NCBI GenBank assembly: GCA_913062745.1
Contig: CAJXXJ010000173.1
Span: 1 to 7,409 of the forward strand
Length of the DNA: 7,409 nucleotides
Origin: an uncultured Phaeodactylibacter sp.
Lineage (GTDB): Bacteria > Bacteroidota > Bacteroidia > Chitinophagales > Saprospiraceae
Reading direction: 5' to 3'
Shown here: positions 1 to 6,242 of the stretch, piece after piece
Layout of the letters: each line of letters starts with the position of its first letter
Numbering within the stretch: the stretch's first letter is position 1
Notes under the pieces: model-generated
Database searches by the model: none
Seen by the model: only the letters and a program-made list of their open reading frames with translations
What the model was told of the DNA's origin: nothing
Program-made: the position numbers and the translations under genes

Positions 1-110
1 AGCCGGGCAGGCCCGCCATCGGACAGCCGTTCGTTGATGCGTTTCGTCCGCTCGTCTTCCTGATAGCGGGACAGTAATTGTTCTAGATTGCTGTTGTTCT
101 CCACGGGCAC
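1..110 (-). CDS. Possible 5' end of a leftward gene of unknown product (partial)
   Basis: On the minus strand an open frame runs from about 110 to the left edge without a stop. From the GTG at 110-108 it would read VPVENNSNLEQLLSRYQEDE, followed by RTKRINERLSDGGPAR. The composition is charged and helical, which looks protein-like. There is no ATG in this frame near the presumed start. Candidate starts are GTG at 110 or GTG at 104, and another frame has an ATG at 19 just before the edge. A Bacteroidota-type promoter box (110-117, minus strand) sits at the 5' end, which would make a start here nearly leaderless, or would place the real start at 19 with this stretch as 5' UTR. I do not recognise the protein. 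Reality and start are both uncertain. Confidence 0.3.
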   Translation of the reverse strand, partial: MPVENNSNLEQLLSRYQEDERTKRINERLSDGGPAR

Positions 111-117
111 AAAAATA
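110..117 (-). promoter_or_regulatory. Possible -7 promoter box (TATTTTTG), leftward
   Basis: The minus strand reads TATTTTTG, matching the Bacteroidota -7 consensus TAnnTTTG. No convincing TTG is seen 19-21 bases upstream. The site is A/T-rich, so a chance match is quite possible; it is supported only by the possible leftward gene that begins beside it. Confidence 0.3.
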
Positions 118-174
118 ATGTATGAAAGCCGAATTACGCCGGGCGCCTTCAGCTATTTACGGCAACAGATACTG

Positions 175-192
175 TACCGATAACTATCGGTA
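175..192. promoter_or_regulatory. 18-bp palindrome, operator-like
   Basis: TACCGATA-AC-TATCGGTA is a perfect 8+8 bp inverted repeat with a 2-bp spacer. It lies in the gene-free interval between the possible leftward gene and the rightward rhodanese gene. The tiny spacer favours a dimeric-regulator binding site over an RNA hairpin. It is 153 bp upstream of the rhodanese promoter box and 58 bp from the leftward one. The regulator is unknown. Confidence 0.4.
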
Positions 193-248
193 TACTCGTG
201 CGTCGGGTTTGTGCCTTATGCCCAAACCTCTCCGTTCCGGGTATACTC
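189..248 (+). repeat. Direct repeat GGTATACTC, two copies
   Basis: The 9-mer GGTATACTC occurs at 189-197 and again at 240-248, 51 bp apart (close to five helical turns). The first copy overlaps the right arm of the palindrome at 175-192. Each contains the self-complementary core GTATAC. Between them lies a weak stem (GGTTTG 206-211 with CAAACC 223-228). This could be a regulatory array or coincidence. I see nothing else in the interval 118-344 and no credible gene there. Confidence 0.3.
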
Positions 249-344
249 AATTTCAAGTTGGAAACAGATGTAAGGGTGTATGGTTTTGCCGCCGGTGCAT
301 GCACTCCTGTAGCTTTGGTCACAGTAGGCTGTGGCAGAATGCTG

Positions 345-352
345 TATCTTTG
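345..352 (+). promoter_or_regulatory. -7 promoter box (TATCTTTG) of the rhodanese gene
   Basis: TATCTTTG is an exact match to the Bacteroidota -7 consensus TAnnTTTG and is followed by GCA, as in the rRNA promoters of this same window. It lies 24 bp before the ATG at 377, giving a leader of about 20 nt. No TTG lies at the expected 20-bp distance upstream; the nearest TTTG (314-317) is too far, so the -33 element is weak or the promoter needs an activator. Confidence 0.6.
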
Positions 353-376
353 CAGCAGTAAAAAACCGGATAACAC

Positions 377-754
377 ATGAAAAAGTTACTTTTCTTTCTT
401 GCACTGATCCCCTTTGCCATGGCCTCCTGCCAAAGTCAGAATACTGCCGCAGAACAGGTGCTGCCACCTGATACTTACCAGCAGAAGCTGCAGGCTGAAG
501 AGGAGGTGCAACTGCTCGATGTACGTACGCCTAAAGAATACGAAGAGGGGCATATCGACGGCGCGGTCAACATCGATTACTTCGATGAGAACTTCCTGCA
601 GCAGGTGGAACAGCGCTTCGACAAAAACAAGCCGGTCATGCTGTACTGCCGTTCCGGCAACCGCAGCGCCAAAGCTACCGCCATCATGGAAGAAGCCGGC
701 TTTACGGAAATCTATGACCTCAAGGGCGGCTTCAAAGCCTGGCCAAAGGAATAG
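377..754 (+). CDS. Rhodanese-domain lipoprotein (sulfurtransferase-like)
   Basis: This 125-residue protein is a single-domain rhodanese with a lipoprotein signal. Residues 1-18 are a short basic start, a hydrophobic core and a lipobox ending MASC, so Cys18 would be lipidated and the mature protein anchored outside the cytoplasm. The next residues (QSQN) are not acidic, so the sequence shows no obvious Bacteroidota surface-export signal and a periplasmic location is favoured. The rhodanese fold is shown by DVRTPKEYEEGHI (48-60), the GAVNI strand (62-66), and the active-site loop CRSGNR (91-96) with catalytic Cys91, followed by a C-terminal KGGFKAW. The six-residue loop is the type found in sulfurtransferases such as GlpE and PspE rather than Cdc25-like phosphatases. 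The family moves sulfane sulfur from donors such as thiosulfate to thiol acceptors; the physiological substrate cannot be read from sequence. It has its own promoter box 24 bp upstream and is separated from crtI by 126 bp, so it is probably a single-gene unit. Confidence 0.9.
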   Translation: MKKLLFFLALIPFAMASCQSQNTAAEQVLPPDTYQQKLQAEEEVQLLDVRTPKEYEEGHIDGAVNIDYFDENFLQQVEQRFDKNKPVMLYCRSGNRSAKATAIMEEAGFTEIYDLKGGFKAWPKE

Positions 755-778
755 TGGAGTGCAATGGCATTGCCGCCC
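724..778 (+). terminator. Possible hairpin at the 3' end of the rhodanese gene
   Basis: Two mutually exclusive stems are visible: a short one, GCAAT (761-765) with ATTGC (769-773) and a 3-nt loop, and a long-range one, GGGCGGC (724-730) with GCCGCCC (772-778). The first begins 6 nt after the stop codon. Neither is followed by a T-run. It may act as a weak transcript end for the rhodanese gene; support is modest. The rest of the 755-880 gap shows no TAnnTTTG box facing crtI. Confidence 0.25.
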
Positions 779-880
779 GCACGTCATTATGTCGAAGTCT
801 TGAGCGCCCTATTGAAAAAACCCTTAAACAAAAATACCAAGCCGCTGTTTTTCCCATGATTCACCAAACATGCAAGCGCC

Positions 881-2356
881 TTGGCAAAGAAAGTCATCGT
901 TATAGGGTCAGGTTTCGCGGGGCTCTCCGCGGCTTCCCACCTCGCTCAGAAAGGTTATCAGGTCACCATCCTGGAGAAGAATAGTGTAGCCGGCGGCCGG
1001 GCCCGCAAATTTGAGTCCGAAGGGTTTATTTTTGATATGGGCCCAAGCTGGTACTGGATGCCGGATGTGTTCGAGCAGTACTTCGCACAGTTCGGCAAGA
1101 AGCCTTCCGACTATTATGAGTTGGTACGGCTTGACCCGTCCTACGAAGTTATTTTTGGAAAAGGCGACAGCATGGAAGTGCCGGCCCAAATGCCGGAACT
1201 CGAAGCTATGTTCGAGCGCTACGAGCCGGGCAGCAGCCAGAAGCTGAGGCAATTCCTGAAGGAAGCACAGTATAAATATGAGGTGGGCATGAATGAATTC
1301 GTGCACAAACCCTCGCACTCTATCATGGAATTTGCGGACACGCGCATCCTTATGAGCCTGTTCCGTCTGCAAATGTTCACCTCTATTTCCAAACATATCC
1401 GCAAGCTGTTCAAAAACGAGCAGCTGATACAGCTACTGGAGTTTCCCGTGCTCTTCCTGGGCGCTACCCCGGAGAACACCCCAGCCCTGTATAGCATGAT
1501 GAACTATGCAGACATGGCGCTCGGTACCTGGTACCCGATGGGCGGCATGCACAAAATTGTGGAAGGCATGGTAGCTGTAGCCCAAGAGCTGGGCGTGGAA
1601 ATACGCCTCAACGAAGAGGTGCAGCAAATCTACGTCCCCAACGGCCATGCCACTAAGGTCATTACGCAGCATGCAGAATACGAGGCAGACATCGTAGTAG
1701 GCGGGGCCGATTACCACCACGTAGAGCAGCGGCTGCTGCAGCCGGAGCACCGGATGTACAACGAGCGCTACTGGGATAAGCGCACAATGGCCCCCTCTTC
1801 CCTGTTGTTTTATTTGGGCGTGGATAAGAAAATCGAAGGGCTGCACCACCACAACCTTTACTTTGATGCAGACTTCAAAAAACATGCGGTGGAGATCTAC
1901 GACAAGCCGCAGTGGCCAAGCGACCCCCTTTTCTACGTCTGCGCGCCGTCCGTCACCGACCCCTCCGTAGCGCCGGAAGGCAAAGAAAACCTATTTATTC
2001 TAATACCCCTTGCTCCCGGCCTGCAGGATTCTGAAGACAAGCGGGAAGAATACTACCGCATCGTGATGGACCGGCTGGAGGACCTCACCGGGCAGTCGAT
2101 CCGGGAGCATGTCTCGTACAAGCGTTCCTTTGCCCACCGTGATTTTGAGAAAGATTACCACGCATTTAAAGGAAATGCTTACGGCCTGGCGAATACGCTG
2201 TTCCAGACGGCTTTTCTGAAGCCAAAACTCAAAAGCCGCAAGGTGAGCAACTTGTACTACACCGGGCAGCTGACGACGCCGGGGCCGGGCGTGCCGCCTT
2301 CCCTGATTTCCGGCAGCGTGGTTGCTAATGAGATCTATAAAGCTATGAAACCCTAG
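881..2356 (+). CDS. crtI: Phytoene desaturase CrtI
   Basis: This FAD-dependent desaturase converts phytoene stepwise to lycopene at the membrane. The 491-residue length is typical. The N-terminal dinucleotide-binding motif is GSGFAG (9-14) followed by LEKN and GGRARKFE (about 31-45). Next come FDMGPSWYWMPDVF, the Bacteroidota-CrtI-type stretch SISKHIRK and the LEFPVLFLGATPENTPALYS segment. The C-terminus carries the carotenoid-dehydrogenase signature TTPGPGVPPSLISG (about 465-478). The only in-frame start after the TGA stop at 857-859 is TTG at 881, and the family normally begins M-K/A-K-K just here, so the TTG start fits well. An ATG at 870 is in another frame. It is the first gene of crtI-crtB-crtYcd. 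No TAnnTTTG promoter box is visible in the 126-bp gap before it, so its promoter is unidentified or transcription reads through from the rhodanese gene. A CrtD- or CrtN-like specificity is less likely given its position beside crtB and the cyclase. Confidence 0.93.
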   Translation: MAKKVIVIGSGFAGLSAASHLAQKGYQVTILEKNSVAGGRARKFESEGFIFDMGPSWYWMPDVFEQYFAQFGKKPSDYYELVRLDPSYEVIFGKGDSMEVPAQMPELEAMFERYEPGSSQKLRQFLKEAQYKYEVGMNEFVHKPSHSIMEFADTRILMSLFRLQMFTSISKHIRKLFKNEQLIQLLEFPVLFLGATPENTPALYSMMNYADMALGTWYPMGGMHKIVEGMVAVAQELGVEIRLNEEVQQIYVPNGHATKVITQHAEYEADIVVGGADYHHVEQRLLQPEHRMYNERYWDKRTMAPSSLLFYLGVDKKIEGLHHHNLYFDADFKKHAVEIYDKPQWPSDPLFYVCAPSVTDPSVAPEGKENLFILIPLAPGLQDSEDKREEYYRIVMDRLEDLTGQSIREHVSYKRSFAHRDFEKDYHAFKGNAYGLANTLFQTAFLKPKLKSRKVSNLYYTGQLTTPGPGVPPSLISGSVVANEIYKAMKP

Positions 2357-2358
2357 TC

Positions 2359-2387
2359 CCGCAGCGGGGAAGGCTTCCCCGCTGTGG
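2359..2387 (+). terminator. Strong intercistronic hairpin between crtI and crtB
   Basis: CAGCGGGGAA (2362-2371) pairs perfectly with TTCCCCGCTG (2375-2384) around a 3-nt GGC loop. A G-U pair (2361/2385) and two more G-C pairs (2359-2360/2386-2387) extend the stem to 13 bp. It begins 3 nt after the crtI stop. There is no T-run after it and no promoter box between it and crtB at 2416. It could therefore be a partial terminator, an RNA-stabilising element at the crtI 3' end, or a cleavage site that sets different mRNA levels for the two genes. Confidence 0.6.
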
Positions 2388-2415
2388 TTCCAGCAACATC
2401 TAAACCGATAATGCT

Positions 2416-3252
2416 ATGATGGAATTGTACAACGAGGTGTGCCGGGAGTGCAGCAAACACATTACCAACCGTTACAGCACTTCCTTTTCAATGGGAATCC
2501 GGGTCTTTGACCCTCGTTTTCGGCCACCTATTTATGCTGTTTATGGCTTCGTACGCTTTGCGGATGAGATTGTGGATACCTTCCATGACTTCCCGAAGCA
2601 GGAGCTCCTTCAGCGCTTCCGCGAGGATACCTACCGGGCCATAGAGGAGCGCATCAGCCTCAACCCTGTGCTTCACGCTTTTCAGGAAACGGTGCATAAG
2701 TATCAGATCGAGCGCGAGCTCATCGACGCCTTCCTCGATAGCATGGAGATGGACCTTTTCTTCGACCGCTACCACGACAGCCTTTACAAGAAGTACATCT
2801 ACGGCTCTGCCGAAGTAGTGGGCCTGATGTGCCTGCGTGTCTTTGCAGAAGGCGACAACGAGATGTACGAGCGCCTCAAAGAGCCGGCCTGCAGCCTGGG
2901 CTCCGCTTTCCAGAAAATCAACTTCCTGCGGGATATGAAGAGCGACTTTGACGAGCGCGGGCGGGTGTACTTCCCGGGCGTGGATTACACGCGCTTCTGT
3001 ACAGCCGATAAGCTGGAAATCGAAGCCGACATCAAGAAGGATTTTGACGATGCCTATAAGGGGATTATACAGTTGCCGGAAGGTGCCCGCTTCGGGGTGT
3101 ACCTGGCGTACATTTACTATACCAATCTCTTTAAAAAAATACGTTCTGCTCCCGTAGAGCAGGTCACACAGGAGCGCATCCGCGTGCCCAACCGGCGCAA
3201 AGCAGTACTCCTGTTCAGCTCCGCTCTGCGCAACAGCCTGAACTTGCTCTGA
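2416..3252 (+). CDS. crtB: Phytoene synthase CrtB
   Basis: The enzyme condenses two geranylgeranyl diphosphate molecules into phytoene, the first committed carotenoid step. The 278-residue protein has the squalene/phytoene synthase fold markers: STSF (21-24) near the N-terminus, the first aspartate-rich motif DEIVD (50-54), and the second, DMKSD (173-177), inside the family signature NFLRDMKSDFDERGRVYFP. The two Asp motifs bind Mg2+ and diphosphate. The length is near the usual 280-310 residues. The gene begins ATGATG, so translation may start at 2416 or 2419; I keep the first. It follows crtI by 59 bp that contain a strong hairpin, and ends only 3 bp before the cyclase start, implying co-transcription with the cyclase and probably translational coupling. 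Phytoene synthase is strongly favoured over squalene or diapophytoene synthase by the crtI and cyclase neighbours. Confidence 0.93.
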   Translation: MMELYNEVCRECSKHITNRYSTSFSMGIRVFDPRFRPPIYAVYGFVRFADEIVDTFHDFPKQELLQRFREDTYRAIEERISLNPVLHAFQETVHKYQIERELIDAFLDSMEMDLFFDRYHDSLYKKYIYGSAEVVGLMCLRVFAEGDNEMYERLKEPACSLGSAFQKINFLRDMKSDFDERGRVYFPGVDYTRFCTADKLEIEADIKKDFDDAYKGIIQLPEGARFGVYLAYIYYTNLFKKIRSAPVEQVTQERIRVPNRRKAVLLFSSALRNSLNLL

Positions 3253-3255
3253 TAT

Positions 3256-4107
3256 ATGGACTCTATCATTTCCCAACCTGCTCGGTGGCGGGCCCGCACG
3301 CGTACGCTTGCGCAAATCCTTGTAGCTCTTCTTCCCCTGCTGCTCGTCGGCTGGCAGTGGGCTACAGACTCCGTACGCCCCGACAATTACCTGATGCAGG
3401 TGCCGGAAGTCACCCGCCTGCCCTGGCTGGAAACGAAATGGGCCTACTTTTACCTGCACCTTTTCACCTTCATCCCGGTATTTGCCCTGAGCTTCGACAA
3501 AAATGTACACTATTACCGAAAGTGGAAGCCGCTGCTTCCGGCTATTCTTATCGTGGGCGGCCTGTTCATCGCCTGGGATGTGTTTTTTACCGCACAGGGC
3601 GTCTGGAATTTCAATGAGCGCTACTTCGCCAATATCCGCTTCCTGCACCTTCCTGTGGAAGAGTGGCTGTTCTTTCTCACGGTCCCCTTCGCCTGCGTAT
3701 TCATCTACGAATGCCTCAATTTCTACGTCAAGACAGATGTGCTGGCTTCCGCCGAAAAATGGATGACCCCTCTGATGGCCTTCGGTTTCCTGGCGGTGGG
3801 CCTGGCCTACTGGGGGCATTTGTATACGACAACCACCTTTTTGCTCACCGGCGGCTTTGTGCTCTACCACTGGCTTTTTCTCGATAGCAGCTACCGCAGC
3901 CGCTTTTACCTGTCCTACCTGGTCGCGCTCCTTCCTTTTCTAATCGTCAATGGCGTGCTCACCGGCGGATATACTGAACAGCCGGTCGTCATCTACAACC
4001 CGGAAGAATACCTCGGTATTCGCATCACCTCCGTACCCCTTGATGACTCTGTCTACGGCTTTTTGCTGTTGTTTGGTATCGTAACCCTGTTCGAACGCTG
4101 GCGTTAA
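3256..4107 (+). CDS. crtYcd: Fused CrtYc/CrtYd-type lycopene cyclase
   Basis: This integral membrane protein of 283 residues belongs to the lycopene cyclase family first seen as the heterodimer CrtYc/CrtYd; in Bacteroidota the halves are fused. It closes the ends of lycopene to give gamma- or beta-carotene. About eight hydrophobic segments are visible, near residues 20-36, 64-80, 93-111, 137-156, 170-187, 191-208, 217-236 and 265-279. The first half carries WDVFFTAQGVWNFNERY (107-123) and the acidic motif PVEE (133-136) in LPVEEWLFF. The second half carries SVPLDDSVYGF, where the corresponding acidic pair is PLDD (261-264), with Asp in place of the usual Glu. Residues 1-60 are an extension, with an Arg-rich stretch and an additional hydrophobic segment, compared with fused cyclases I recall, which start near residue 62 here. 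A start at Met46 is conceivable, but the ATG 3 bp after the crtB stop favours the longer form. It is the last gene of the operon. Confidence 0.87.
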   Translation: MDSIISQPARWRARTRTLAQILVALLPLLLVGWQWATDSVRPDNYLMQVPEVTRLPWLETKWAYFYLHLFTFIPVFALSFDKNVHYYRKWKPLLPAILIVGGLFIAWDVFFTAQGVWNFNERYFANIRFLHLPVEEWLFFLTVPFACVFIYECLNFYVKTDVLASAEKWMTPLMAFGFLAVGLAYWGHLYTTTTFLLTGGFVLYHWLFLDSSYRSRFYLSYLVALLPFLIVNGVLTGGYTEQPVVIYNPEEYLGIRITSVPLDDSVYGFLLLFGIVTLFERWR

Positions 4108-4129
4108 AATCCCCTATGCGTCTGATTTT

Positions 4130-4154
4130 ATCAATGCCTGGTTTAAACATTGAT
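4130..4154. repeat. 7-bp inverted repeat after the cyclase gene, upstream of ygiQ
   Basis: ATCAATG (4130-4136) is exactly repeated in reverse complement as CATTGAT (4148-4154) with an 11-nt spacer. It starts 23 nt after the crtYcd stop and ends 13 bp before the ygiQ -7 box. The stem is AT-rich but is followed by a T-rich stretch ending TCTTTTG, so it may be a weak terminator of the carotenoid operon. Alternatively it is a regulator site overlapping the -33 region of the ygiQ promoter. Confidence 0.35.
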
Positions 4155-4167
4155 TCTTAGTCTTTTG

Positions 4168-4175
4168 TATATTTG
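4168..4175 (+). promoter_or_regulatory. -7 promoter box (TATATTTG) of the ygiQ gene
   Basis: TATATTTG matches TAnnTTTG exactly and is followed by GCA. It lies 32 bp before the ATG at 4208, so the predicted leader is about 28 nt. No TTG lies 20 bp upstream; the nearest (4150-4152) sits at the too-short distance of 15 bp, inside the inverted repeat. Confidence 0.6.
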
Positions 4176-4207
4176 CATGTTATTAGTGAATTGACAAAAA
4201 TCCAGGC

Positions 4208-6124
4208 ATGCTAGATGACCGCCCCGTAACTGAATGGCTCCCCATTACCCGTAAGGAAGTAGAAATGAGAGGATGGGATGAATTGGATGTAATCCTAATC
4301 TCGGGAGATGCCTATGTAGACCATCCGGCTTTCGGCAGTGCGGTTATCGGGCGCATACTGGAAAGCGAAGGCCTGCGTGTGGCTATCGTACCACAACCGA
4401 ACTGGCAGGACGACCTACGGGATTTTAAAAAGATGGGCGAGCCGCGGCTGTTCTTCGGAGTTACCTCCGGCTGTATGGACAGTATGGTCAACCATTATAC
4501 CGCTGCCCGCCGCCGACGCTCCACGGATGCCTATACCCCGGGTGGGGAAGGGGGCTTCCGTCCGGACTACGCCACCACCGTTTACACAAAAATCCTCAAG
4601 CAGCTTTATCCGGATGTGCCGGTACTCATTGGAGGCATCGAAGCGTCCCTGCGGCGCGTGACCCACTACGACTACTGGGCAGATAAGCTCTTCCCCAATA
4701 TTCTGGAGATGAGCGGGGCAGATATGCTGGTCTATGGCATGGGAGAGATGCCCTTACGGGAAACTGTCCGGCTGCTGCAAAAAGGCGTGCCTTTCCACTC
4801 TATAGATACCGTGCCGCAGACCGCTATCCTCCGCGAAGAGGAGGCTGTCCCGAAAAATAAAAACTGGGAAGACCTCTGGCTGAACTCCCATGAGAAATGC
4901 CTGCGCGACAAACTGGCCTTCGCCGCTAACTTTAAGCACGTCGAGCAGCAATCCAATAAAGTGCAGGCCAAGCGGATCCTGCAGCAGAGCAACGGCAAGA
5001 CCCTCGTCATCAATCCGCCCTATCCGCCGATGACGGAAAAGGAGATTGACGGGTCCTTTGACCTGCCTTACACCCGTATGCCGCACCCCAAATACAAAAA
5101 GCGGGGTACTCCGCCGGCTTATGAGATGATCCGCTTTTCTGTAAACATGCACCGCGGCTGCTTCGGAGGCTGTAGCTTCTGTACTATTTCCGCCCATCAG
5201 GGTAAATTTATCGCCAGCCGCTCCCAGGAGTCTATCCTGCGCGAAGTGGAAAAGGTGACTAAAATGCCGGACTTCAAAGGCTACATCAGCGACCTCGGCG
5301 GCCCGTCTGCCAATATGTACGGGATGAAGGGCAAAGTGCAGGAAATATGCGACCGCTGTGTGGCCCCCTCCTGTATCCACCCGGTTGTCTGTTCCAATCT
5401 CGATACCAGCCACAAGGCAATGACCGAGCTTTACCGAAAGGTGGATGCCCACCCGGAAGTCAAGAAGGCATTCGTCAGCAGTGGCATCCGCTACGACCTG
5501 CTGGTGGATGGCTATAACAAAAACCACGATGGCAGCCTCGATGAGTATATGGAGCAGCTTGTAACCTGCCACGTTGGAGGCCGCCTCAAAGTAGCCCCTG
5601 AGCATACCTCAGACGATACGCTGCGCATTATGCGAAAGCCTTCCTTCGAGCACTTCCACGAGTTCAAAAAGAAATACGACAAGATCAATAAAAAGCACGG
5701 GCTCAACCAGCCGCTGATTCCTTACTTCATTTCCAGCCACCCCGGCTCGAAAGAAGAAAGTATGGCTAACCTCGCTGCTGAGACCAAAGACATGGGCTTC
5801 CGGCTCGAGCAGGTACAGGATTTTACCCCCACACCGATGACTGTGGCGACTGTGATCTACTACACCGGCGTACACCCCTACACGCTTAAGCCTGTATACA
5901 CCGCCAAGTCAAAGACAGAAAAACGTCAGCAGCACATGTTCTTCTTCTGGCACAAACGGGAGAACCATAAGCAAATCCGCGAAAAACTTGTCAGCCTCGG
6001 CCGGGAAGACCTGATAGAAAAACTGATCGACGACCAGAAAAAATACCACAAGCGCGAATTCGTCAAAAAGCGGGGGCAGGTCAGCCGGGGGAAACGGAAG
6101 AAGCGCTTTACGCGAAAAGCCTAG
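4208..6124 (+). CDS. ygiQ: YgiQ-family radical SAM protein
   Basis: This 638-residue cytoplasmic protein belongs to the YgiQ (UPF0313) radical SAM family, whose substrate is not known to me. The N-terminal ~300 residues are a family-specific domain with GWDELDVILISGDAYVDHP (22-40), GVTSGCMDSMVNHYT (84-98) and GGIEASLRR (142-150). The radical SAM core follows, with the [4Fe-4S] motif C318-x3-C322-x2-C325 in MHRGCFGGCSFCTI. A second Cys group, C381, C384, C389 and C395 (CDRCVAPSCIHPVVC), could hold another metal or cluster. Then come KVAPEHTSDDTL and DFTPTPMTVATVIYYTG (538-554). The last ~20 residues are highly basic (Lys/Arg repeats), suggesting contact with nucleic acid or the ribosome, though this is inference. 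The ATG at 4208 is supported by the promoter box 32 bp upstream and by alignment of RPVTEW.P..R.E with the start region of E. coli YgiQ as I recall it. It is separated from the operon upstream and probably transcribed alone. Confidence 0.92.
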   Translation: MLDDRPVTEWLPITRKEVEMRGWDELDVILISGDAYVDHPAFGSAVIGRILESEGLRVAIVPQPNWQDDLRDFKKMGEPRLFFGVTSGCMDSMVNHYTAARRRRSTDAYTPGGEGGFRPDYATTVYTKILKQLYPDVPVLIGGIEASLRRVTHYDYWADKLFPNILEMSGADMLVYGMGEMPLRETVRLLQKGVPFHSIDTVPQTAILREEEAVPKNKNWEDLWLNSHEKCLRDKLAFAANFKHVEQQSNKVQAKRILQQSNGKTLVINPPYPPMTEKEIDGSFDLPYTRMPHPKYKKRGTPPAYEMIRFSVNMHRGCFGGCSFCTISAHQGKFIASRSQESILREVEKVTKMPDFKGYISDLGGPSANMYGMKGKVQEICDRCVAPSCIHPVVCSNLDTSHKAMTELYRKVDAHPEVKKAFVSSGIRYDLLVDGYNKNHDGSLDEYMEQLVTCHVGGRLKVAPEHTSDDTLRIMRKPSFEHFHEFKKKYDKINKKHGLNQPLIPYFISSHPGSKEESMANLAAETKDMGFRLEQVQDFTPTPMTVATVIYYTGVHPYTLKPVYTAKSKTEKRQQHMFFFWHKRENHKQIREKLVSLGREDLIEKLIDDQKKYHKREFVKKRGQVSRGKRKKRFTRKA

Positions 6125-6173
6125 TGGCTGTAAAGTGTTAATATATGGATTGAGTGGGAGCGTAATACTGCCC

Positions 6174-6189
6174 GGTGACCATAGTCACC
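6174..6189. promoter_or_regulatory. CRP/FNR-like palindromic operator
   Basis: GGTGAC-CATA-GTCACC is a perfect 6+6 bp palindrome. Written as GGTGA-N6-TCACC it keeps the core GTGA-N6-TCAC of the CRP-family site TGTGA-N6-TCACA. Its centre (6181.5) lies about 41-42 bp upstream of the start point expected from the -7 box at 6212-6219, which is the position of a class II activator site. The promoter has no -33 TTG, consistent with activator dependence. A hairpin ending the ygiQ transcript is the alternative, but it is short and has no T-run. Confidence 0.5.
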
Positions 6190-6211
6190 TGCATCTGCCC
6201 GCCCAACCCTA

Positions 6212-6219
6212 TATCTTTG
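6212..6219 (+). promoter_or_regulatory. -7 promoter box (TATCTTTG) of the small membrane-gene pair
   Basis: TATCTTTG exactly matches TAnnTTTG. It precedes the ATG at 6243 by 23 bp, giving a leader of about 20 nt. The -33 position (about 6189-6191) reads CTG rather than TTG and abuts the CRP-like palindrome. Confidence 0.6.
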
Positions 6220-6242
6220 TTCCGGATCAATTATCAAACGCA

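Noticed and set aside
122..376. Open frames on both strands upstream of the rhodanese gene (79, 60 and 75 codons)
   Set aside because: They overlap one another, the palindrome and the promoter region, and their translations are Cys/Arg-rich without pattern.
829..836. TATTTTTG on the minus strand between the rhodanese gene and crtI
   Set aside because: It matches TAnnTTTG but faces left into the antisense of the rhodanese gene with no gene to serve; an A-run makes chance likely.
908..1885. Minus-strand open frames opposite crtI
   Set aside because: Shadows of crtI; compositions are unnatural and no motif is seen.
2488..3870. Minus-strand open frame of 460 codons opposite crtB and the cyclase
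   Set aside because: It lies wholly antisense to two recognised enzymes with conserved motifs; its His/Gln-rich translation shows no family features. It reflects codon bias in GC-rich DNA.
4177..4194. Five-codon ATG-to-TGA mini frame before ygiQ as a leader peptide
   Set aside because: It begins at or before the transcript start predicted from the -7 box, so it would hardly be translated.
4754..5605. Minus-strand open frame of 283 codons opposite ygiQ
   Set aside because: It is antisense to the radical SAM core and shows no recognisable domain or promoter.
6135..6242. N-terminal extension of the small membrane peptide from a GTG at 6135
   Set aside because: It would cover the CRP-like palindrome and the promoter box; the internal ATG at 6243 fits better.
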